In this document: positions 49,001 to 60,416 of the stretch, piece by piece
Layout: each line of letters opens with the position of its first letter
How positions within the stretch are numbered: the stretch's first letter is position 1
Assembly: GCF_000203795.2 (NCBI RefSeq)
Contig: NW_006281099.1
Coordinates: forward strand, 109,677 to 173,676
Reading direction: 5' to 3'
Length of the DNA: 64,000 nt
From: Batrachochytrium dendrobatidis JAM81
Lineage: Eukaryota > Chytridiomycota > Chytridiomycetes > Rhizophydiales
The notes under the pieces: model-generated
The model's input: only the letters and a program-made list of their open reading frames with translations
Database searches by the model: none
Told to the model about the DNA's origin: nothing
Position numbers and translations under genes: made by a program

Positions 49001-49128
49001 GAGCAGTTTGGGAAACTGTTGGCATGACGACTGCTTCGGTCATTTAATCAAACCCAGCTTACACGTGACCTGTTCAGCGTCTGGAACATTCTACTCAAAG
49101 TCAAGATTTAAGCCTCGCATTGCAATGA

Positions 49129-49569
49129 CAGTCGTATTCATGTAAAACACCAATAAACATGTCAAAGTACATGATAAACACTCGTAAAACAACGAGTGTC
49201 AGTTTACTGAACAGTATTATTTTCCAGTCATTAGCTGGCTAGTCTTTTTTTCAGTCTTGTATACAAGATTAAAAAAGAAAATCCCACAATTGTTCAATGT
49301 CCAATTCTTACAAAACACAGAATGATTGACATGCAAGTTGCATTCTCAAGACTGTTGTTTTCTTGAATTAGAACGCGAATCTTGGAATGAGTTTGACATT
49401 CCACTCAATATCTGGATTACAGTGTATGATTACCAAGAGTAAAGACAAGTTTAAACCACAATGTGTACTTAGATGAACATTTGAAAGAATCGAGTGCAGT
49501 CAATACAGCGAGTATTCAAGCAGCTTTTTCAAAGCAGAGAAAAACTGTATTTTACGTGAATAATAACTG
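49129..49569. mobile_element. MITE copy 9, upstream of the CTK1-like gene
   Basis: The left end CAGTCGTATTCATGTAAAAC and the right end TTTTACGTGAATAATAACTG are inverted. The outer dinucleotides are GA and CA, so the TA duplication has decayed. The interior shares GTCAAAGTACATGATAAAC, TTACTGAACAGTATT and TTTTCTTGAATTAGAACGCGAA with the family. It ends 31 bp before the ATG of the Ctk1-like gene. Confidence 0.75.
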
Positions 49570-49600
49570 CAAATACGATTACCATCAAAATACTAATCTC

Positions 49601-52600
49601 ATGAATAAAAACTTGGACCGAAGTCGTTTACGGCCTAGACGCACCAACAACAGCATGTCAGCTCAGATACTTCCAATGTACGACACTGACTCTATCGCTG
49701 CTGATTCTTTTGCTGAAATCATATCTGCAACAACCCTCAGTACCGATCCTTGCAATGCGTCGGATTCTGCAACTGCTGATAATCCTCAACATAGTAGTCA
49801 TACCACCACCGACTCCGTCATAGACGATATCACTCTAGAAACTAAAGGATTTGAACTGGTTTCAGATGCACAGACAGAACCTTTAAATCCTCCTGTTACT
49901 AAACTCGATCATAAGCGGAAAGCAAGCTGCTCTGCAACCACCACTCGGAAACGGACTGCATCAACTACCGCTAAAAAAAGGTCAAAAAGCCTTGCAAAGG
50001 CCTCTTTAGCAGCAATCAGTTCATTTGATTTAAAGGATGACTCCAAGACACTTAAAAAACAATCTTTGATCAACGATATAGACCAAACAGCTGGGTCAAC
50101 CGTGCAGGTAAAGCTTACTAACGATATAGACAGGTCGTTGAATTCATCCAAACTATCGCTTGATACCAATTCAGCATCTTTTGGACATGATGATGTCCAA
50201 CACAATCTGGATAATGAATCAAGCAATGTCATGTTAACGGAATATCCACAGAAAGAGTTTTTGAATTCCACCAATGTCGATGCTGAACTTTCGACAGCAA
50301 CTGTCAAGGTGGAAGCACACGACACAACTATTACTCAAGCCAAACATACTGATACTGCTACTGATCCTGATCCTGATCCACCAGTTGAGCATGTCATTGA
50401 GTCAACAGCAACACATCCAGTGGATACAAAGCACGCTATTGAAACAATTGTGCATCAAACAATCACTAATTCAACTCATATTCATGACTCTCTTGAAAAG
50501 CCTATAGCTAAAGATAAATGTATTGAAACCCTGCTTTCCACTGACACTGTATCTAAAAAACACACTTCATCCAGCATGGTTACCGAGTCACCATTAACAG
50601 TAGAAAGCACGGATTCCGTATCTAAAGAGTCCGTCATAACAGATCTTCACCATAACAACTCGGCAATAGCAACAACCACAATCGACTCCATAGCAGACAC
50701 TACGGTTTGCAAAGATTCAATGGCTACTTCATCTGAAAAAACACTTGTCAACAAAGTCATGACTGAAGCCCAATCAATTACTGCTGTTCACGCTATTCCT
50801 CAAAACTATATACCCAATCTTGAACCCATTGTTTCCCATACATCTCCAGGAAAAGTCACTACAAATCATAATACTTTAGCCGAGCTCAACCAGCCTACAT
50901 CAGATACAATCCCAGTTGAAAATACAATAACCCTTGAACCAAAATCAACTACTAATTGCAATATGGATACCGAAGAAGTTATTGAAGAAGTTATTGCCGA
51001 AGCCACATTAAAAGTTGCTCCTCTTCAGGATTTCGAAAATACTGATACCCATGTGTGTGTAGATGAATCTATTGGCATTGTCAGCGTGGCTGCTGATACA
51101 GAACAAATCACAGTGGCTTATACGGAAGATCATTCGCATACACATGATGATGAGCACAGTCCTATGGATTTGGACACGCATTCGGAGAATGCTGAATCAC
51201 CCATTACTTGTGACATGTCCACATCTTCGTTTTCCAATCATCAGGTCGGGGAAACGATTCGGACGTTGACAGATTCGATTGGTAAACACACTGAAATGGT
51301 CGAGTCATCAACTACCCCTACGTCCCCTATCAAAGATAATATCTCGGCTGTATCCAAGCCTGCTCAAAACATGGCCATCGCGTCTTCTCAGCGCTCAACT
51401 GATAATACTCAAAAGTATCTAGTTGCAGAGCCTTCATTTAAATCCAAAGAATCTAGATCAACCCAAAACTCTTATGTAAAAGAGAGTAATTCACACAAAC
51501 TCGCAGAAACACAAATGGTCTATACTTTTCATGAAGTTGCTGGTAAAGTTTCAAAATCCAGCACAAGTTCACCAAAGCGTAAGATACCAGTTGCGGCATC
51601 GCGATCAATGCATAGTGCAATCACTGCTTGGCTTGGAAGCGACAAAAAGGCTGTAGATGGTGAGTTGATTAAATCACTCAACATAATCTTGATCGTTTTA
51701 TACATATACATGTTTTAATTTTCTATTTGGCATTTTGTGTGCTTATTTTTGATACTGTTATTACAGAAAGACACCATATTACTACTGAAACTCAACAAAC
51801 ATCCGTAGCCCCACAAAAACCTGCAGTCAATACATCCCTATCAAAATCACCTCCAGAATCAACAACACCGACTTATTCACCACCTCCACTATCTAGATCT
51901 CGACCAACTGTTTCAAAATCTAACCAAAAATCAAACCAACCTGTTCAAACCAAATCCGAAGTTGTGAATAGGAAATCTCTTTCCAACACCAATACATACA
52001 ATCATTCGTTTTCTGCCTTGAATCCATACTCGCTCGAACTTGCAGAAATGCCACTAAAACGATATTCTTCTCGTGATTCTTGTTCGGCAAAAGAGTCTTC
52101 AAGCATAAACGCATCCACTTGTTTACCAACTAAAGAGCTTAGTACAGATCTTTACACTACTACTCTGTCTACTCAACCAGTATCATCACTTTCATCTGTA
52201 CCTGTCTTGGGACAAAATCTACAATCTTTGGAACCATCGTACTCATCCTATAATCGTACCACTCAATACACCACAAAAAAAGACGTGCGTGGTCAATCTG
52301 GTCGGTTTCAACGTCCACCATCCATTCCTACCTCGGAACCCTATACAGCCATGACTAAAGCGTCTTTGCAGACACCCGCCAATTCCAATATACACCCATC
52401 CATACAACACACTTCTGAAAAATATGCAAATAATTACTCCAATTATGAGCAAGCGCATACTGCCATGGCTTCTAGTGGTTCTTTATTTGGAGGATATTCT
52501 ACATCAGCACATACATCACGATCGGCGCGTTTTCCAGTTTACGGAAAACAGCACGACTACAATATTGCACATCAGGTTGGAGAGGGTACATATGGGTAAG

Positions 52601-54189
52601 CAATGCATACAATCTACTTGATATCGTTTGAATTTGTAGAATTTGGATCTGATTGGGTTTCTGTATTGCTACTAAATTATCTTAATAGAAAGGTGTTCAA
52701 GGCAGTCTGCCGTCAAACTGGAGATGTTGTGGCTCTCAAAAAGATCTATCTTCGGGAGGATGACAAGGGAAAAGACAAAAACAGAAGTGGTGTAAGTCCA
52801 ACATGATGCCAAGCCTCTATAGACGTTTATTGTACAAGATGCTGGTTTGTATTTTTGTCCATTCTAACCTGATGTTTGCTGTGTCTGCAATTTTACAATC
52901 AAGTTTCCAATCACAACGATTAGAGAAATTGAAATTTTGAGATCTTTGCGACATAGAAACATAGTTGAATTAAAGGCAATGATTTCGTTTGCTGAAGGTA
53001 AATTGTATCAACTGTATAAACGAGTAAAGTCGTATCCTTTAAATGACTGCTATCTGAATTGTATTAATCCTGAATGTTGAACTCTGTAAAGGTCCAGAAG
53101 ACATCCACATGTATATGGTTTTTGAATACATGGATCATGATATTACAGGAATATTGCAGCACGGATCAGTACAGTATGATTTGTCACATATCAAGTGCCT
53201 TACAAAACAACTATTTGAAGGGCTCGGGTATTTACATGCCAACAATATTGTTCATCGTGATATCAAAGGTATGTGTTGGCTGGAATTCGTTTTATACCAT
53301 GTGGCGTATGATACAAGTAGCAGTTTATACCAACTTTTTTATCCGCAATACAGGTGCAAATCTGCTATTGAATAGTGTTGGCGAACTTAAATTGGCAGAT
53401 TTTGGCTTGGCACGTCGCATTCATGTTGATAAAGATTCTGGTGAAGCAGTTCCTGGATTTGATTACACCAATAGAGTCGTAACACTATGGTATCGATCTC
53501 CAGAACTTCTTCTTGGATCGACATCATATGGGTTTGAAGTGGATATATGGAGTGCAGGGTAGGTCACATTCAAGTGCATTGATGCGCTTATGTCGGTTGC
53601 TTTATTAGACATGTGTATTTTCCGTTTTGCCATGCATTGACACAACTCTCTACAGTTGCATTTTTGTTGAATTTTTCTCTAAAACAGCAATATTTCAAGG
53701 ACGAACCGAGATTGAGCAAATGGACGCCATTGTTCGTATCTGTGGTTCTCCAACAGTAGAAGTTTGGCCAGGTGTTAAAGATTTAAGTTGGCACGGTTTA
53801 CTTCAATTTGCGAAAACCAGTCGAAATGTCGAACACTATATGCGTAAATTGAATATGTCACCCATGGCGATAGATATGATTGATCGGGTGTTGGCACTCG
53901 ATCCAGCTAAAAGATTGACTGTGAAATCAGTTTTAGAACATCCGTTTTTTACTGTTGAATCACCTATTTCCTGTGATCCTTGGCAGTAAGTTGTAGTTGG
54001 TTGTGTATTGTGGTGGAATGAGTGGTGTGTTCATTTTTTATTTGATACGTGGTAAATAGACTTCCGATTATTGACGGTGACTGGCACGAATTTGAAGGCA
54101 AGCAGAGACGGAAAACTCGGACAGCATATTCAAGTCATTCACAGCAAGGATCAGGTACTGCCGGCAGTCAACCGCACGAGACTTTGTAG
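49601..54189 (+). CDS. CTK1: CTD kinase, Ctk1/CDK12-13 type
   Basis: Eight exons (49601-51659, 51767-52595, 52689-52791, 52904-52997, 53092-53268, 53354-53558, 53656-53985, 54060-54189) join in frame to 1308 residues. The first 975 or so residues are Ser/Thr-rich and probably disordered. The kinase domain has [62 protein letters not shown] and [16 protein letters not shown]. The PITTIRE helix and the HRDIKGAN loop place it with CDK9/CDK12/Ctk1 kinases that phosphorylate RNA polymerase II; the long N-terminus favours Ctk1/CDK12. I start at 49601, because the open frame upstream (from 49463) lies in MITE sequence, although use of that longer start cannot be excluded. Confidence 0.88.
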
Positions 54190-54376
54190 CCATGTATGAT
54201 GTTGGTCCTGTTGAATAAACGATTCAACTTTTGAATGAAAGGATCTCCATTAACATATGACCCGAATAAACAAAGATGATTTTAACATCTACTCTGCGTC
54301 TTGCAAGATAAAACGTGATTCAATATCTTTATTCGATAAAGTTTTGAAGGATTACAATGATTTAACCCAGCTATGG

Positions 54377-57236
54377 TTATGAAACTGCAATGATTTTGCC
54401 TACACATTTCATACGATTTGTGCCACAAAAAAAAACAGTTCGACCTGGCACAAGCCATTCCGGCTCGTGGAGAAACCGAAACCGAACACGACCACGATCA
54501 CCCGTTACTAGCCTTGATGTGACAGTATTGGTGAGATTCACAATACTGTCTCGACGGGTTTTTGATGACCGTTTACCGCGTTGAAAAGGCATACCCGCTG
54601 TGCAAAATGTATTACAAGTATCCACGCCTGCATGATCAGTTTTCAAGTTGATCCCAAACAGTCTTGCATTAGCATGTTGTTTTTGTATCGAAGCGGGTGC
54701 AGTGATATCATTCAAGGTCAACGTACTGACGCAAAGTGGTGTGTGTCCATCCGAACCTCGTGATGAACAGGATGTATTGCGTCGGTTTTTCGGTTTACAC
54801 AAGGGCAAGTTGGTTGGTTGTGCCCATGCGGCACTAACTTGACCACCCATCGCATCAGTCCATTCCGACCACGTAGGTGATGGAGAGCTAGTCATTGTTG
54901 CATTGTTGGTATTGTCAGATGTATTGTCTGAATTAAACGTTGGGACAATTGCAGATGCTTGATTAGTATCCCATGAAGCAGGATGTGAGCCATGGTGATT
55001 TGAATGAATGGACTCGTCATCTTGGCTTGCAGCTGAAAACTCGGAAGATGTTGGAGCGCGAGATGTAGGCGCGCTGGATAATATACCATTAGTACAGATT
55101 ACCGGACTCGCGGGACAAATATCTACAACTTTGGCGCTTTGTCTCAAAACACCACAATACATTGTTCCCTGACTGCCATATGTCAGACACGTCGAATGGT
55201 AAAGTACATGCATATCCACTTCAAACTCCCAGTAGCTTTCTGGGAGAGTAGCAAAGCTTGCTGTAGTAACAAGAATTTGCCCACGACGAAGTTTAAATCC
55301 AGCAGGAGGAGTGTCAATCCATGAATTTGCTGATGGTTGTGTGATGGTGTTTTGATGTTTTATGCGAGACTGCGTTTCTGGTATTTCAAATGAGCACAAG
55401 TTGGGTTTATTCACATGTGTTTGTGCTGAAGATGCCGGCAATGAACTGGATTGAAATAACAAAGCGCATGTTGCTATCTGTCCGGCTTGAACATGTTTAA
55501 CCGCACATTTTTGTCGATGTAAGGAGCAAACATACACGGGGATATATTTTCCTCGATCTGGACCCAAATAACAGGAAATAGGCTTGCTACCCGAAAGATG
55601 CATACGTCCTGACACCATAATTCCTGCAACAACACACCCAACCCCAGGAATAGAGTAAACTTTTTCAATCTGATACTCGGCCTCATTATTCAAATACTGC
55701 TCAAAACTACATGGCGGTCTGGGTAGAATATTTAAAAATTCTATCAAAAGATCGAGGTTATCTCCAGTGACACTAGAGGTGAGAAAAATAGGAACAGTGC
55801 GAGCAGATACAAAATTTGGAACGCAAGCTACAAGGTCGTTTTTGGTTTGCACAATCAGCGGCGTTTTACAAACACCTGGAGATTTCAGTAATGCCAAGAG
55901 TGACTGAATCGTGCATATGAGGTGATTTGGAGATGCAACATCAATTTTAGTCATGACGACAAAAACTGGTATGTTGAGCAATACAGAAATCCCAATATGT
56001 TCACGTGCTACATCTGGAAGTCCTGACGCATTGGAGTTGACGATAAGACACGAATAGTCAAAAGCAGTTCCAATCAAACCACTAATTGTAGTTTTTTGAT
56101 ATTTGGGATGGCCACACATGTCTAAAAATGCAACAATCTTTGTTGAGAGTTCGCATATCTGATTCCATGTGGAAATATTACTGGATGCATAATTAATGAG
56201 TTTTCCCTGTGCATCAAATCCAACGATTTGATGAGAGACGGACGAGGTGCGTCCACTCTCAATTTCATGAGGATGTCGAAGTAAATTCAAGCGAGATTTT
56301 CCACGGCCATTGTCATTTTCAGAATGCGTCAATACTCCCAGTAGAGAAGACTCTACCAAATTAAAATGGCATAAAGGATGCAGCATAAGTATTGAATGTA
56401 ATTGAATAAAAATAGATAATCAAGCCTAGTGCACCTAAACTCACTTCCAGCGTCCAAACCACCTAGAATAGCAACCCGAATTTCAAGAAAGTGGTGATCG
56501 TCAAATAGCGCCTTTTTAAAAAGAACCTCGACCACACATCGATTTTTCCCAACATATTGCTTTCGAGCTATAGACATGTCTGCATTGAGAGTTGCCCCCA
56601 TTTTTTTTAGAGTAGAGAGCGATGTATCCATTTCTTCTTGGCATAAACCGACAAGAGTTCCATCATCCGATACGCCTATTTCGTAAATGGCTTCGCCAGA
56701 TCCCTCAGCCAGTCTGCAGTAATCATGTTTAATTTGTCGAGTTGAATTACATAAATGAGCAATTTTAGATTATAATTGCTAAATGAATCAGTAGTCTAAA
56801 TGGTATCAAATCAAATAGCAAGGCTATGCATTGTGATGACATGGATGACGTGAACATAGCAATCCCACCTCCACTTCAACTGCGTAACCAAATGCTGTAA
56901 TCGCTCGGGTGTGGGATCGATTAGTTTGAGCTATACGATATACATTGTAAAAGACAAACGATGGGTTGAAATAGATGCCAAAATATCAATTAGAATTAAA
57001 CTCCAAGCTAATTGGTGATGCTGCCACTGCAGTCCATACACTGGAATCTATTCAATTGGAAACCGGATAATATTAGACTGAACCTTGTATTCAATACAGC
57101 CTTCCTCGACTTCCGGTGGAAGCATATCACCATACTCGAGGCTTTTTGAAAGAAATGAGGTTTGCTTTCCAGCATGACAGGTTAATGTGCTGCTTGATGA
57201 AGTGATATCACCAATGACTTCCGACTTTTTAAACAT
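54377..57236 (-). CDS. GTPBP1/2-like translational GTPase
   Basis: Exons 57084-57236, 56869-56930, 56445-56713 and 54377-56352 join in frame to 819 residues. The N-terminal part has EYGDMLPPEVEEGCIEYK and RLAEGSGEAIYEIGVSDDG, as in GTPBP1. The G domain follows: P-loop GGLDAGKSSLLGVLT (split by intron 3), DMCGHPKYQKTTISGL (the G3 D-x-x-G) and the G4-type TKID. EF-Tu-like beta-barrels follow, interrupted by a Ser/Thr/Asn-rich insert of over 100 residues before the final barrel (about RLVTGDRGRVRFRFLHEP). GTPBP1/2 act in translation surveillance and mRNA decay in animals. The role in fungi is inferred. The insert is larger than in animal homologues. Confidence 0.88.
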
Positions 57237-57439
57237 GACTAATACAGATGTTCAAGCATATCAAACAGGATTAGATGGTTTTTAAAATAAACCTGTTCAT
57301 TGGCAGCATTGATGAACCTGCAATGAACAAATGGATTACATTTTACTTTTATCTAATGAAGTCTAGTTTTGATCAACCGCTTGTATATAATGAGGATTTT
57401 CAAAGGCTAACAGGATGGGATTATCGCAGCTGAAGACAA

Positions 57440-57660
57440 AAAGAATGAAAAGGCAGAAATGTTTATATTTCAAGTCAATTTCATGCTTCATGACATTCTG
57501 ATGGCACCAAGCAAACTGTTACTGCTGCATCTTGACATGAATTCTTTATAAAACTGCACGATTGGTTCAGGCTATCGTACAGACTCTAAGTGGAATGCTG
57601 AATATTGTGTTAGAACAAGACCAAAGAGGAACGTCTTGTTCAATCAAGAGGATCAGGTCA
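57440..57660. repeat. Dispersed repeat family 2, copy a
   Basis: The left half shares GAAAAGGCAGAAATGTTTAT, ATTTCAAGTCAAT and ATTCTGATGGCA with the reverse strand near 60230-60340. The right half shares ACTGCACGATTGGTT and AGAACAAGACCAA with 35780-35935. It therefore bridges the other two copies and is probably the fullest. Confidence 0.55.
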
Positions 57661-57664
57661 TTTA

Positions 57665-58072
57665 AATCAGCACTCCTTTTCTACACATCAAACATTACAA
57701 GTAAACATTGTGTGATTGGCATGAAAACAAGTTACATTACCGAGCCATGCAATCTTTATTTTCTTGGATTAGAACGCGAATATATCTGATATTAGCATAC
57801 AACAAAGTATAGTTTGATTAACAACATCAAAACAGTCGAGTCCAATATTCAGTAATTCTGCAATGCATGGTTATATCAAAAATGGACAATCTCAGTCAAA
57901 ACTATAGTTTGTATCATATGGCTTTGTTGTGTTTATTGAATTGAGAATATCGGTCAATCTGTAGCATAAAAGCATAATGAATATTCAACTATTGCCTATT
58001 CTAAACCAAGAGACAGTCACTGCACGATCAATGCAAGTGTTTTATTTTACGTGAATACGGCAGTTTCAATTA
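57665..58072. mobile_element. MITE copy 10, left end uncertain
   Basis: The right end is clear: GCAAGTGTTTTATTTTACG then GTGAATACGGCAGTT. Internal family words are TTTTCTTGGATTAGAACGCG and ATATTCAACTATTGCCTATTC. The left TIR is not recognisable, so the left boundary is a guess. It lies directly next to repeat family 2. Confidence 0.55.
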
Positions 58073-58877
58073 TACTCTTGACTGTACTAGAATAGTTCAC
58101 TTTGACACATTTAGCAGATTTGCTAGTCATATTTAGTATGGCTGGTGCTCATCAATAGATGCACGAATAAAAGATGATTTGCTTGGACAAAACATGGTTA
58201 GATAAGATCCATGGCAGACTCCAAAAATAATGATTGCAAGCAAGTATTGACACCAACACTAGAACTTGGAGTGAATAGACACCAATGACAACCTCAAATG
58301 TATAGTATTGAAAAATACTAAGCGTATTACAAACCAAATAGCTGTTTGGATATTAGTAACTACTTGACTGTTGTATGTTATTTAAAATCACGAATGATGA
58401 CTTGTATGCTGTGTTTCTTGTACAGACATGCATCAGTAACTGCTACACTGTTTTTTCTAATATTAATTTATTGGCATTATTAGCTAGCTTAGCATATTAT
58501 TTGTATTGGCAATCAATGTTGTGTACAAGTTTATCGAGTACAAAAATTTGTGCAATCTCACAAACCCCAATCACTCGTCACATCAAGGCTTAAAATTGAC
58601 GCCCGTCACAAGACTAACAGCTTACAACAAACATTATTATTCTTAACAGTCTGTGCAAATTAGAACCGCTCAGAGCTAGAAAATTTTACTACTCCATCTT
58701 GTGCTGCTCGCCCAACAATCTAATGAACGAAATATCACAAGTATGCTTTTGTTTTAAGCCTTCGATTGTAACCCACGCCACCAGCTACTACACAAAATCA
58801 ATCATAGAACCATTCAGATAAAAAGAGATCGACAATTCCCCATCTTATCAGTAATTATTATAACTAAATAGAACAGT

Positions 58878-59771
58878 ATGCTTTATTCAACAGCTGTTAT
58901 TACTGGATTACTTGTTGTAAGTTTTTGTGCTTTGTAATAACTGCAGCTTTCTGTTATGATCAAAATCTAACCATTTACAATCAACTGATTTAAACTATTA
59001 GATTTCTGCTACTGCATCGCCTCAATTTCCACCTGGTATGATGAAATAATTATATTATCTTGTAGCTTAATCCATACTCCCAATGAATTGGAACTGTATT
59101 ATCTGACATTCTGAATCTCAAATGTAACACTTGTAGGACAAATGGGAGGTGGTGGACATGGCGGTATGGGTGCTCCTGGTGGTATGGGAGGTGCTCCTGG
59201 AGGTATGGGAGGCGGACCCCCTGGCGGTATGGGAGGTGCTCCTGGAGGTATGGGAGGAGGACCTCCTGGCGGTATGGGAGGTGCTCCTGGTGGTATGGGA
59301 GGTGCTCCTGGCGGTATGGGAGGCGGACCTCCTGGCGGCATGGGAGGTGCTCCTGGAGGTATGGGAGGTGCTCCTGGCGGTATGGGAGGTGCTCCTGGCG
59401 GTATGGGAGGTGCTCCTCCTGGCGGTATGGGAGGTGCTGGCCAACCAATGAACATGGGCGGTGGTGCTGGACCTATGGGTAACACTGGCGCTCCTCCTGG
59501 CGGTATGGGAGGACCTCCTGGAGGTATGGGAGGTGCTCCTGGAGGTATGGGAGGACCTCCTGGAGGTATGGGAGGTGCTCCTGGAGGTATGGGAGGTGCT
59601 CCTGGCGGTATGGGTGCTCCTCCTGGTGGTGCTCCTCCTGGTGGTGTTGGTGCTCCTGGAGCAGGACCTGCACGTTCCACATTTTCCAACCATGCAGAAA
59701 ATCTCGCTTACACTAATGCTCTGCTCACTGGAGTTCTTAGCCTTACTGTGGTCGCCATCACTCTAATCTAA
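58878..59771 (+). CDS. Secreted Gly-Met-Pro repeat protein
   Basis: Three exons (58878-58916, 59002-59035, 59137-59771) join in frame to 235 residues. The first 20 or so residues (MLYSTAVITGLLVISATASP) are a good signal peptide. The body is about 25 tandem imperfect units of the type GGMGGAPG / GGMGGGPPG, interrupted once by GQPMNMGGGAGPMGN. The end has NHAENLAYTNALLTGVLSL, a hydrophobic tail that may serve as a GPI signal or anchor. Probably a cell-wall or extracellular structural protein; I know no family for it. The repeat makes long stop-free frames on both strands, so antisense frames of up to 196 codons are artefacts. Unit number may vary between strains through slippage. Confidence 0.75.
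59151..59640 (+). repeat. Coding minisatellite, GGMGGAPG units
   Basis: Tandem units of mostly 21, 24 or 27 bp based on GGTATGGGAGGTGCTCCTGG, varying in GGAGGT/GGCGGT and in CCT/CCC codons. Neighbouring units are often identical at nucleotide level, which points to recent duplication. It lies wholly within exon 3 of the secreted protein. Confidence 0.85.
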
Positions 59772-60179
59772 ACCCAAGTCCCGCTCATTTAATATAACGT
59801 CTCTTAAACACCTGGGTTTTCAGGAATCATCCGGTCTTGGTTCATTTAAATCAACACTGGCATTCCTACTACCGACTAAGCTTCTCAGTCACCTTAAATC
59901 TACTCTTATTAATATTAGGTTCTACTCTGCATCTTTATCTGACGTATTTATCTACAAAAACATTAATAAAATAATCGCTCATGCAAACTAAAATATAGAT
60001 TTACCATTATTTAGTAATGAATTCACAGCTGTTAATAATGGGAATAAAAACAACTGGAAAAGTAATAAATTGGCAAAGGACTTGCATAGAATTCATTCAG
60101 CCATGCTTGTGTATGATGAATCGGATTCTTGTTTTGCAAACATTGGTAGATTATTGATTTGAATGGCAGAATCATCCAT

Positions 60180-60340
60180 CAATTGTGTACGACAATCTGA
60201 CTTGTTGGCACGATCAGTTTTCTGACCATTGCATTACCATCTGCAGCAACAACAGTTTGTTTGATGCCATCAGAGTGTCTATTAAACATGTTCAGATTGA
60301 CTTGAAATATAAACATTTCTGCCTTTTCATTCACATTAAC
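60180..60340 (-). repeat. Dispersed repeat family 2, copy b (inverted)
   Basis: On the minus strand it reads GAAAAGGCAGAAATGTTTAT, ATTTCAAGTCAAT, CTCTGATGGCATCAA and, further on, CAACAAGTCAGATTGTCG. These match copies a and c. It lies in the 645-bp spacer between the Gly-rich gene and TSR3. A short minus-strand frame through it has no recognisable product. Confidence 0.5.
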
Positions 60341-60416
60341 AATAATCGTAAAATCATTATAATCACGTTTTGCTTGTAAAGCCAAAACTCACTTGTCAGA
60401 CTTTCCATCAGTCATC

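Larger units (their letters stand above)
57237..58877. other. Repeat-rich intergenic region
   Basis: A 1.6-kb stretch without a supportable gene. It contains repeat family 2 (about 57440-57660), MITE copy 10 (about 57665-58072) and, from about 58080, unique AT-rich sequence that must include the promoter of the Gly-rich secreted protein gene. Confidence 0.5.

Noticed and set aside
49463..49600. Start of the Ctk1-like kinase at 49463
   Set aside because: The extra N-terminal codons are MITE sequence ending at 49569; the ATG at 49601 is the first outside the element. Kept only as an alternative.
59099..59689. Long antisense frames (up to 196 codons) rich in Gly-Ala-Pro opposite the Gly-rich gene
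   Set aside because: They are a by-product of the GGTATGGGAGGTGCTCCTGG-type tandem repeat, which lacks stops in several frames. Only the plus-strand frame has a signal peptide and spliced 5' exons.
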